From Azorinus chamasolen (Eukaryota > Mollusca > Bivalvia > Cardiida > Solecurtidae): a stretch of DNA of 64,000 bases. Location: positions 76,220,106-76,284,105 of the forward strand of contig OY755243.1 of assembly GCA_963576725.1 (NCBI GenBank), written 5' to 3'. The position numbers were made by a program, and so were the translations under genes. A model generated the notes under the pieces. That model made no database searches, had not been told where the DNA came from, and saw only the letters and a list, made by a program, of their open reading frames with translations. Below, piece by piece: positions 1 to 12,100 of the stretch; positions within the stretch are counted from its first letter, which is position 1, and each line of letters begins with the position of its first letter.

Positions 1-82
1 GAAATGGCATCCTAGACTTGTACACAGCAGGATAAGCGGTCAGAGAGAAAATCATGAAAATGAATTAAAATTTCAGTGACTT

Positions 83-180
83 TCATCTTTTTCGTTTCTT
101 TGATGCTGGTGCTTCTGTGGCAGGTCCAGGGGCTTGTCGCTTGTTCCCATTGGAAGAGTTGAACAAAGCATGAGTATAAG
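83..180 (-). CDS. MDC1: Candidate terminal exon 31 of the MDC1-like gene (basic tail)
   Basis: Behind a strong acceptor (TTCCTTCACAG at 191-181), 98 nt encode [20 protein letters not shown] and then [12 protein letters not shown], with stop TGA at 85-83. The phase matches the GTAAGA donor at 1426, and the ending looks like a nuclear localisation signal. No polyadenylation signal is visible in the remaining 82 bases. The alternative is that the gene ends in exon 30 and this is an exon of another transcript. Confidence 0.55.
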
Positions 181-3100
181 CTGTGAAGGAAACTAAACTA
201 AAGTTGCAGGCATATCAACATTAAGAATTTCTTAGTAAATGCAATGAGAGCTAATAAAGTTCACAAAAAAATATTTTCCAGGGATTCTCTAAAATGTTAG
301 AGTCAGCCAGACAAATTAAAATTATAATAAATTATAACAGTTTATTCCTTTACTCCATAAATATTCATGTGAGAAATGACGATACCATAAACATTAATTT
401 GACAATTTTTTATAATGGCACACGGATATGGGACTTTTTGGTTTTAGTAGAAACTGTAGAATCATGTCTATATTATAGTAGAAACTGTAGAATCTTTTTT
501 GTTATAGTAGAAACTGTAGAATCATATCTATATTATAGTAGAAACTGTAGAATCTTTTTGGTTATAGTAGAAACTGTAGAATCATGTCTGTATTATAGTA
601 GAAACTGTAGAATCATATCTATATTATAGTAGAAACTGTAGAATCCTGTCTATATTATAGTAGAAACTGTAGAATCATGTCTATATTATAGTAGAAACTG
701 TAGAATCATATCTATATTATAGTAGAAACTGTAGAATCATGTCTATATTATCGTAGAAACTGTAGAAACATATCTATATTATGGTGAAACTGCAGAATCA
801 TGTCTATATTATAGTAGAAACAGTAGAATCATGTCTATATTATAGTAGAAACTGTAGAATTATATCTATATTATAGTAGAAACTGTAGAACCATATCTAT
901 ATTATTTCAATAAGCAAACAGAGTAGACCCTGATCAGACGGCTCCTACAGGAGCCGTCTGATCTGAGTCTACTCTGTTTGCAAAGGCATATTTATGGAGT
1001 AACTCCCTTATCATATTAGACAAACTTGTCCAGTTTAAAATATAAACCCCATCCATTTTTCATGGAAGAGGGGTGCTGCAAAAGAAAATATGTCCTGATA
1101 CTGAATAGTATAGAAAACAGTGCAGACTCTGGTCAGTGGGATTTTTCAGGAATCCCCTGATCTGGGCCTACACTGCTCCACGTATGGGATCACAGGTGTT
1201 TATAGCTTACACCCTTTACCCCATTAATACACCTTTTAACATCTTTGCAAACAGAGTAGACCCAGATCAGACAGCTCATACAGGAGCCGTATGATCATGG
1301 TCTGCTCTGTTTGCTTATGGAATAATATATATTTACACATTTTAACAGGGCTAAAATACCTTTAATATTTCATTTGCTATTATAAAACATAATCTAGTTG
1401 ATTTTCACGATATCATTAATTCTTACATAATAAAGGGTTAAAGTTGTTTTTATAGCATATATCTATGTAGGTCAAAGGATATGCGTTGATGTCCACCTCC
1501 TGTCTGAGGACTCCAGTCAGTATAAACTCAGCTGACACTACAGGTATTCCTGCACTGATGGCTCCATCACATGTAGCTTTATCATCTGGACATGAAATGA
1601 CCACTGTTCTCTCACTGGCTGTCTTCGGCATAGTGCTAAGGTACTGAAATAGCCAAATAAAGAAGTGAGTAAATAAATAAAGAAACAAAAAGGCTGACAT
1701 ACAGTAAGGCCCCTCTACAGTTACTACACAAACTCTGGATTTTTAAGACAAAGTGTTAGCTTTAAACCTTTACTCCATAAATACACCTTTGCAAACAATT
1801 ATTTAACATATAAGGCCCAGATCAAGAGCCGTCTTATCAGAGTCTGCTCTTTTTTCTTATGATACAACATAGATATGATTCTACAGTTTCTGCAATGGCC
1901 AAAAGTTCTTAAATATGTCTGTTTGCCATTATAATTTAATAAATATTCATGATGTCACTATTTCTTACATGAAGTAAAGGGTTAATCTATTCTCTCCTAC
2001 TGATGCCTTTTTGCGCCACTGTAAAACTCATTTATTGAAACCATTGTGATAAATAGAGCATTTGCTCTGATGGAGCAAGTGCTCTTTTTATCACAATGGT
2101 TTCATGCCTCTGAAAGCAGAGTAGATCCAGATCAGAACGCTCCTGTAGGAGCCGTCTGATCAGGGTCTGCCATGTTTCTATGAAATGATAACAAGATCTA
2201 ATTGTAAAGGAATCTGTTACAGAATGTCTCCCAAACAAAACAGACAACAGGTATTGATGAATAAAATATGCAAATATTCACCAACCTCAGGTCATCACCG
2301 GGTTACCATAGCAACCAGCACAAACACCAGCAATTAAGTTCTGAGTACCTATATACCCCTACTTATCAATCCATTATCTAAATTTTGACCAATCAGAGGC
2401 CTACACACTGTCACTATGGCAACCAACTTTTTCGAACACCTACTATTGAGTTCAGGCTACCAAATTACCCAATAATACTAATTTTCAGCAAGATACAACA
2501 ATATCTAAATTTTGACCAATCAGAGCCCACCATTGGTTACAAAGTTGAGTGCACATCTGCACATGACCAGCAATGTTCATGTGAAGTTTCATTAGGATCA
2601 GACTATTACTTACCGAGAAATGTGTCGGACAAGTTCACAGCAGAAGAAGAAGAATAATAAGAGTAAGAATCTGAAGAAAGAATAATAACAATAATAAGAA
2701 GAAATGGAGTAAACACAATATGTCCCCCTACTTCAATTGGGGGACATAATACATATAATATATAAGGTAAAGGGTGTAAATAAACTTACTTGAGCTCCTG
2801 TACACTTGATTATGTCTGAAAGAGAAGAAACAAGAGAGTCGTCACGGGTGACAAATGCCCCCAAAGTGTTTGACACCGAAATGCATTTTGGCGGAAAAAC
2901 AATACAATGTAATGCAGGTGTAACATGAAATTTTGATGCTGTTAAAAATGACACAGGAGTCAGTTCTTAACATTAGAAACAGAACCTTTGACGATTATGA
3001 TAGCTAAGAAAAGAGCCAAGCGTCAAAACTTAGTTAAAAAGGACCCTAAGTCATTCTCAACGTTAAAAAGGACCCTGGGTTGATTGTCAACGTTTAAGGT

Positions 3101-6100
3101 ATAGGAGATATGCTCTGGACAAGCTTTTTGTATCTGGTAAGATATAGGAGATATGCTCCGGACTGTAAAATTGAGGTCAAAGGTCAAGGTCAAGGTCAGT
3201 ACCTGGGTTGATTGTCAACGTTTAAGGTATAGGAGATATTCTCTGGACAAGCTTTTTGTATCTGGTAAGATATAGGAGATATGCTCCGGACTGTAAAATT
3301 GAGGTCAAAGGTCAAGGTCAAGGTCAGTGATCTGAAAATGGTACACGACTCTCCGCCATCCCAAGATGAACTCACAAACCAAATTTGGAATCTGTAGCTG
3401 GTAAGGTATAGGAAAAATGCTCCGGACAAGCTTTGTGTAAAATCTAGGTCAAAGGTCAAGGCCACAGTGACCTGAAAATGGTACGCGACACACCGCCATC
3501 CCAAGATAAACTCACACATTAAATTTGGAATCCGTAGCTGGTAAGGTATAGGAGATATTCTCTGGACAACCTTTTTTGTAAAATCGAGGTCAAAGGTCAA
3601 GGTCAAGGTCAGTGATCTGAAAATGGTACACGACTCTCCGCCATCCCAAGATGAACTCACAAACCAAATTTGGAATCTGTAGCTGGTAAGGTATAGGAAA
3701 AATGCTCCGGACAAGCTTTGTGTAAAATCTAGGTCAAAGGTCAAGGCCACAGTGACCTGAAAATGGTACGCGACACACCGCCATCCCAAGATAAACTCAC
3801 ACATTAAATTTGGAATCCGTAGCTGGTAAGGTATAGGAGATATTCTCTGGACAACCTTTTTTGTAAAATCGAGGTCGAAGGTCAAGGTCAAGGTCACAGT
3901 GACCTGAAAATGGTACGCGACACTCCGCCATCTGAAGGTGATCTCACACACCAAATTTGGAATCCGTATCTGGTAAGTTATAGGAGATATGCTCTGGACA
4001 AGCTTTTTGTAAAATCAGTCAAGGTCAAGGTCAAGGTTAAGGTCATAGCGACCTGGAAATGGTACATGACACTCCGCCATCCCAAGATGAACTCACACAC
4101 CAAATTTGGAATCTGTAGCTGGTAAGGTAAAGGAGATATGCTCCGGACAAGCTTTTTGTAAAATCGGTCAAAGGTCATGGTCAAGGTCACAGTGATCTGA
4201 AAATGGTACGCGACACTCCTCCATCCCAAGATGAACTCACACACCAAATTTGGAATCCTTAGCTGGTAAGGAATAGGAGATATACTCCGGACAAGCTTTT
4301 TGTAGCTGGTAAGGTATAAGCGGTTTTTAAAATCGAGGTCAAAGGTCAAGGTCAAGGTCACAGTGACCTGGAAATGGTACGCGACACTCCGCCATCCCAA
4401 GATGAACTCACACAGCAAATTTGGAATCTGTAGCTGGTAAGGTAAAGGAGATATGCTCCGGACAAGCTTTTTGTAAAATCGGTCAAAGGTCATGGTCAAG
4501 GTCACAGTGATCTGAAAATGGTACGCGACACTCCTCCATCCCAAGATGAACTCACACACCAAATTTGGAATCCTTAGCTGGTAAGGTATAGGAGATATAC
4601 TCCGGACAAGCTTTTTGTAGCTGGTAAGGCATAAGCTTTTTTTAAAATCGAGGTCAAAGGTCAAGGTCAAGGTCACAGTGACCTGGAAATGGTACGCGAC
4701 ACTCCGCCATCCCAAGATGAACTCACACACCAAATTTGGAATCTGTAGCTGGTAAGGTAAAGGAGATATGCTCCGGACAAGCTTTTTGTAAAATCAAGGT
4801 CAAAGGTCAAGGTCAAGGTCACAGTGACATGAAAATGGTACGCGACACTCCCCCATCCCAAGATGAACTCACACACCAAAATTGGTATCCATAGCTGATG
4901 TGACAAAGGAAATATACTCCGGACAAAATGTACACACACCCACACACCCACCCACCCACCCACACACCCACCCACCCACCCACACACCCACACACACACA
5001 CACCCACACACGCACGGTGCGATCACTATATGCCGCCAAAGCCTAGCTTTGGGGGCATAAAAACGACAGGATAGAATTATGTAATCAATACTGAATGCTT
5101 TGAATCATTTAGAATTATTAAGTTTCGAAGTGGGATGGTCCATCAGTGTTTTAAAGGCAGAGTCCATTAAAGGAAAGGATTAAATCTGATAAAGGACTTT
5201 GAATGACCACAGGGTGGATTCTGATTCACATGTATGAGCCTACCGATCTGTGAGTAAACAGTTTCTAAACACCAAACACTCTTTTCTTGGATACAAAGGG
5301 TTAAAAAGAACAAATTTAATTGAAGAAATCATTCCGTAATACATTAACCGACATATTAAAAATACTGACCTCTTGTTATACATTTGCTTATTTCAGTGTT
5401 TCTTATAGAGCTGAGCTTAGATATCTCGAACTTCTGGATAACCAGAAGTAACACTTTGGTCCTGCCAAAATTTACAGATGTACTTTTATCTACCTCCTCA
5501 TGTATTCATGTATAATTATGAACTAAATGTAATAAAGGATTTAAGTTGAACAAAAATAAGACTATGACCTTGACATGGCATTGAGTCTGACCTGACATAT
5601 AACAATGACCTTGTCCCGAGGTTATAAAACTGTTTGCTTGAGTTTGTTTGCTTTGATCATTCTCAAGCATCCAATTGATCAGATTTTTTAACTTGCCTAT
5701 GGAACTATGTACATCTGAACCTACAGTTTCTGCTGAGACCAAACAATACTGTGTTCATATACCATTATAAAACAGCTAATAAATATTCATAATGTCATTG
5801 TTTCTTACAGAGCTACAGATAACGATTGCATACACAAATACTAAAATCGTCATTTCTTCACCAAACCCTATACTGTGACACAGTATAGGGTTTGGTTGAG
5901 AAATAAGAGTTATTCTAAAAATATTTAAATTTACGCATCTAATCTGGACCTCTGATTTCTTACAAGAATATTCATGAGGGAAAGGTTTTAAAAGGCTAAC
6001 CTTTCATCTGGGCCGGGTCAGGCTTGACAGACTTGGTGACGTGGATTTTATACCCGGTCAACAGCTGTTTCTCGCTCGCTTTATCCAGGGAGGACAAGAG

Positions 6101-9100
6101 GATACATTTAAACTTCTTCTCTGCTGCATCATCTCGCACAATAAAAGGTGAGGGGTCTGAAACAAAAGAAGCCCATATAAGGCAGTTCATAAATAAAATT
6201 TATAAGAACATGGTTGAATTAACCCTTTATATAATGAACATTCATGTAAGAAATAATAAATGCATGAATATTCATTAGATAAATATTTTTATAATGATGT
6301 CATGAAAATTTGACCATGGCTGGAAATGTAGAATCAGGTCTATGTTATTTTATAATCAAACACAGCAGACCCTGATCAGACTGCCACAACAGGAGCCGTC
6401 TGGTCTGGGTCTATTCTTTCTGCAAAGATATCAAAGGGGTTAAATTCTGATTTATCCTAGTATATCTTCCATATTTGGAAAGTGTAGACCAAGATTAGGC
6501 ATCAACATTTCATTAATTTAACCCTTTAGAACAGAAAATGGATACAAGCTGGATAATCATGATACATAAATAATGATCTTCTATTAAAGTGATAGTCTCT
6601 ACTTGCAGCATGTTTTAACAAGAGCACCACAAGCAGGTGCAACGCTCCTCTGTCGTCATTGTCAAGATGAACATGCATACCAAAAATGAAGGTTGTAAAT
6701 GAAAAATTGAAGAAGTTATGGTCAATGTTAAGATTTCGGATAACGACGACAACAACGACAACGCGGACGCCAGAGTTACGACAATAGCTTGTGATTTCTT
6801 CGAAACAGACAAGCTAAAATGGCATATATTTGTTTATATCCTGAAAAGAAGTATCAAAAGAAAACCAGTCGAATAAGCAACAAGAGGGCCAGAATGGCCC
6901 TGAAGCGCTCACCAGACTATCAGAGGAGAAGATTTTCAAAGTTTTCACTATATGTTTCTATAGAAACTAGCCATCCCTGGGGCGGGCCAATTTTGACCCC
7001 AGGGGCATAATTTATATAACTTTTGTAGAGGACTTAGACATGATGCTATGAGCCAAATATGAAAGCTGAGCACCTTTCAGTTTCATAAGATTTTCAAAGT
7101 TTGCTCTATATGTTTCTACTGAAAACTACCCACCCCTGGGGCGGGGCCAATTTTGACCCCAGGGCCATAATTAATATAACTTTTGTAAAGGACCTGAAGA
7201 TGATGATACATGAGTTCATATTATTATTCATATCTTAACTTATTTTTAACCCTTCCACTGTTCTATGTTTATTCAAAATTTCAATACCTACTGAATGTTC
7301 ATGGACAAAATAGTTATAATGAAAAATAGAAAGTGTAGCCATTTAAGAAAGTCATGAAAAACATCTTTCAAATTCCATTAACAAACAGAGTAGACCCTAA
7401 TTAGACAGCTGCTAAAGGAGCCGCCTGATCTGGGTCTGCTCTGTTTGCAAATGCATGAAAAGGCATTTATATGAGGGAAAGGGTTAAGTAAACATATTAT
7501 AAGTACATTGTATATTGTACACAAAAATGGAAATAATTTAATGCAATTTGCACTATATAATATCATAAGTAAACAGAGCAGATTGATCATATGGCTACTA
7601 AATGAGCCATCTAATCTGGGTCTACTATGTTTGCAATGGTGCAGAAATGCATAATTATGGAGTAAAGGGTTAATTGTCTGTGCAATAGGCCAGATCTAAA
7701 AATATCAGGGAGGCAACCCAGTTGTTATCAAAAGTGCAAAGGGAGACCTAGCACAGTTTGGATTCTGATCTGACGCATATGTAACTTCAAATTACATATG
7801 TGTCAGATCAGAATCCAATATTGTACTTCATAATTGTTTTGAACAAGAGAGTTAATTGTAAGATTGACATGTATTAAAAAACAATGTGAACAATCTTAGA
7901 CAAGCAGACAACAATTCTGAAACAACTATAATACTGATAAAGAATGCTACAGCATAGAACACTTGACTTGTATTCAGCTAAACTTCACAAAAGATATACT
8001 GATAAGACTCTATATTGATATCTGAGAGCTTAATGCAGGACATAGATATGCAAAGAGCATTTTGAGAATTATCCACTTAGTTTTCTCCATCTAAAATGAG
8101 TGTTTGTTATTTATTTGGCTAAACACAATTTCTACTCTACTGATTAGACTAAGGGTAAAACAACTGCTATACTAGGTCAGTCTCAGTGGACTGGGTTGTA
8201 GGAGAAACCTTTAGCCGCAGTTTCTGAAGTGAAAAAGCCTATTTTAAAGTATAACCCAAAGGGCAGGACCAATTTTAACCTCAGAACTATGATATTAACA
8301 AAATTCTTAAAGGTAAACTAAGTAAATCCATACACCAAATATCTAAGCTCTGGGACATGTAGTTTTTGCCAGGAAGATACTAGTGTTTAAACAGCAGTCA
8401 GCTACGGAAAACTTGCCACCCCTAGGGCGGGGCCAATTTTGACCCCAGGGACATGATTTATATAACTTTTGTAGAGGACCTACAGATGATGCTATGTGCC
8501 AAATATCAAAGCTGAGAACCTTCCAGTTTCAGAGAAGAAGATTTTCAAAGTTTCACTATATGTTTCTATTGAAAACTTGACACCCCCAGGGTGGGGCCAA
8601 TTTTGACTCCAGGGACATAATTTATATAACTTTTGTAAAGGACCTATAGGTGAAGCTATGTGCCAAAGATGAAAGCTGAGCACCCTATAGATTCAGAGGA
8701 GAAGATTTTTAAAGGTTCAAATTGTTGACGACGGACGACGAACGACGCACGACGGACATCAGGTGATCACAAAAGCTCACCCTGAGCACTTTGTGCTCTG
8801 GTGAGCTAACAAAAGATACAACCTTCAAGTTTTTGATATGTAATTCAGCAATGTATTAGTATTTATTCAGCTTGTGTTTTAGTTTCGTTAACTGTTCAAC
8901 CACGGCTGATAATATTTTGTTGTAGAACAAAAATTATAAGTATTGATGAAAAGAGTTCATTTTGTAACATAGGGGCATTTTCTTTTTATATAAGTTCAAA
9001 ACTACAATCTTCATAATAGTGTTTAGAAATAGAAATACCAAGTTTTATGATATTATTGAAAATATGCCTTCATTGTAGGGACTTCCTCTTTAAGCAAGCA

Positions 9101-12100
9101 GAGCAGACCCTGATCAGACAGCTCCTATAGGAGCCGTCTGATCTAGGTCTACTCTGTTTGCAAATGCATGAAAACGTGTTTATATGAGAGATAGGGTAAA
9201 CTGTGATCAGGCAAAATTTGAAATGAATGTGAAAACTCATACAAAGCAGGCTGATTGGAGTCCTCTGATCTGACTGATAAATATAACTAGCATTGTTTTT
9301 GATACTGATAGACTGATTCTAGTATATCCTTTCAACCTTTGTTTGCTGGGGTATAACTAGATTTTTACCTGAGAAAACACCACTCCCTCTACTGGAAACA
9401 AGCCACTGGGGTGTGACTATTGGCACACCACGAGACAGGCAGCACAGAAACTTGACGGTACGTCGAATCTAAAGAGAGAAACAATGGCAATAAACATGAC
9501 AATACCAATTCTGATTTAACATTAAGAAAAACTTATTTGATGAATTTTCATCGGTTTCCATTTTAAATACAATACATCCTATATAACCTATCTAAAATCC
9601 AGATCAAGATTGTAAATATAATCATTAAAGTTAGCCACAATTAAGAAGCTATCCCGTTTATTATATACATGTACCTGTCAGTTTCTGCAGTAAAATATGA
9701 TTGTATTCGATCACGCAATACAATCTCTCAGATAAAGTTTCCGTATTTTCACATTGAAAAGTGGGACTACTTTCGCTCAGCAATAGCCATAAATTTCTGT
9801 GACACACCGCGTCTATTTTAGTAACACATGTAAACAATAATGTGTATTGATTAGCGTACAGCTACAATTAGCATGTATATAACTTATGCAATCCTCGTTT
9901 CAATTAAATAACATCCAAACGAAAGTAATAAAACTACGATCTACAAGATTTTTAAACAAGAGGGCCATGAGGCCCTGAAGCGCTCACCTGAGATAACACC
10001 AGGGGCAGGGCCTTTTTTGACCACAAGAAATCATGTGGACAACCTGGTAGAGAACCACAAGGCAAAGCAGTATGCCATTAATTAAAGGTCTAAGCCTTAT
10101 GATTTCAGAGAAAAGTAATATTTCATATTTTTCCCATCGAAAAAACTGATAAGCCCTGAGGCAGGGCCAAGTTTCGCCCTGTGGTCAGGGTCGTAAGTTA
10201 AACATTCTTGGCAGAGGACCTCAAGCCAAAGCTACATATTTATAGAGGACCAGTAGATCATGTTAGTCATACCAAATATCAATGGTCTAGGCCTTACAGT
10301 TTCAGAATTTTTTGAAAGATTTTCCTATGAAAAACTGATAAGCCCTTGGGCGGGGCCATTTTTGGCCCGGGGGTCATAATTTGAACAATATTTGAAGAGG
10401 ACCATAAGTTCATGCTACATACCAAATATCAAAGGTCTAGGCCTTACAGTTTCAGAGAAGAAGATTTTTTAAGATTTTCCTATGAAAAACTGATAAGCCC
10501 TTGGGCGGGGCCATTTTTGGCCCGGGGGTCATAATTTGAACGCTATTTGTAGAGGACCATAAGATCATGCTACATATTAAATATCAAGGGTCTAGGCCTT
10601 ACAGTTTCAGAGAAGAAGATCTTTAAAGATTTTCCAATGAAAAACTGATAAGCCATTGGGCGGGGCCATTTTTGGCCCGGGGGTCATAATTTGAACAATA
10701 TTTGTAGAGGACCATAAATCATGCTACATACCAAATATCAATGGTCTAGACCTTACAGTTTCAGAGAAGAAGATTTTTAAAGATTTTCCTATGAAAAACT
10801 GATAAGCCCTTGGGCGGGGCCATTTTTGGCCCAGGGGTCATAATTTGAACATATTTGTAGAGGACCATAAGATCAGGCTACATACCAAATATCAAAGGTC
10901 TAGGCCTTACAGTTTGAGAGTAGAAGATTTTTAAAGATTTTCCTATGAAAAACTGATAAGCCCTTGGGCGGGGCCATTTTTGGCCCGGGGGTCATAATTT
11001 GAACAATATTTGTAGAGGACCATAAATCATGCTACATACCAAATATCAATGGTCTAGGCCTTACAGTTTCAGAGAAGAAGATTTTTAAAGATTTTCCTAT
11101 GAAAAACTGATAAGCCCTTGGGCGGGGCCATTTTTGGCCCAGGGGTCATAATTTGAACAATATTTGTAGAGGACCATAAGATCAGGCTACATACCAAATA
11201 TCAAAGGTCTAGGCCTTACAGTTTGAGAGTAGAAGATTTTTAAAGATTTTCCTATGAAAAACTGATAAGCCCTTGGGCGGGGCCATTTTTGGCCCGGGGG
11301 TCATAATTTGAACAATATTTGTAGAGGACCATAAGATCATGCTACATACCTAATATCAAAGGTTTAAGCCTTACAGTTTCAGAGAAGAAGATTTTTAAAG
11401 ATTTTCCTATGAAAAACTGATAAGCCCTTGGGCGGGGCCATTTTTGGCCCGGGGGTCATAATTTGAACAATATTTGTAGAGGACCATAAGATCATGCTAC
11501 ATACCTAATATCAAAGGTTTAAGCCTTACAGTTTCAGAGAAGAAGATTTTTAAAGATTTTCCTATGAAAAACTGATAAGCCCTTGGGCGGGGCCATATTT
11601 GGCCCAGGGGTCATAATTTGAACAATATTTGTAGAGGACCATAAGATCATGCTACATACCTAATATCAAAGGTTTAAGCCTTACAGTTTCAGAGAAGAAG
11701 ATTTTTAAAGATTTTTCTATGAAAAACTGATAAGCCCTTGGGCGGGTTTTTTTTTGGCCCGGGGGTCATAATTTGAACAATATTTGTAGAGGACCATAAG
11801 ATCAGGCTACATACCAAATATCAAAGGTCTAGGCCTTACAGTTTGAGAGTAGAAGATTTTTAAAGATTTTCCTATGAAAAACTGATAAGCCCTTGGGCGG
11901 GGCCATTTTTGGCCCGGGGGTCATAATTTGAACAATATTTGTAGAGGACCATAAGATCATGCTACATACCTAATATCAAAGGTTTAAGCCTTACAGTTTC
12001 AGAGAAGAAGATTTTTAAAGATTTTCCTATGAAAAACTGATAAGCCCTTGGGCGGGGCCATTTTTGGCCCGGGGGTCATAATTTGAACAAAATTTGTAGA

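Larger units (their letters stand above)
1427..6156 (-). other. MDC1: Second BRCT repeat of the MDC1-like protein (exons 28-30)
   Basis: Exon 28 (6156-6001) encodes the inter-BRCT linker and first strand ([38 protein letters not shown]). Exon 29 (2815-2790) is a 26-nt micro-exon for DIIKCTGAQ, between TTCAG and GTAAGT. Exon 30 (1643-1427) gives [18 protein letters not shown] and [19 protein letters not shown], the expected end of the MDC1 BRCT pair. If exon 30 is not spliced at 1426, translation stops at 1416-1418 just after [20 protein letters not shown], also a reasonable terminus. Confidence 0.88.

Noticed and set aside
294..905. Regular ~31-bp repeats resembling a CRISPR array
   Set aside because: There are no unique spacers; units are contiguous, the context is eukaryotic, and the unit is an internal segment of MITE-B.
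1416..1700. Treating the whole open frame as one coding exon starting [10 protein letters not shown]
   Set aside because: Its first 19 codons lie upstream of a clean acceptor (ATTTCAG at 1650-1644), and MDC1 homology begins at YLSTMPK.
3196..4733. Long antisense open frames (about 250 codons) repeating [24 protein letters not shown] sequence
   Set aside because: They follow the ~170-bp tandem unit, recur identically in the second copy at 31058-32266, and end wherever units shift phase; this is repeat translation, not a gene.
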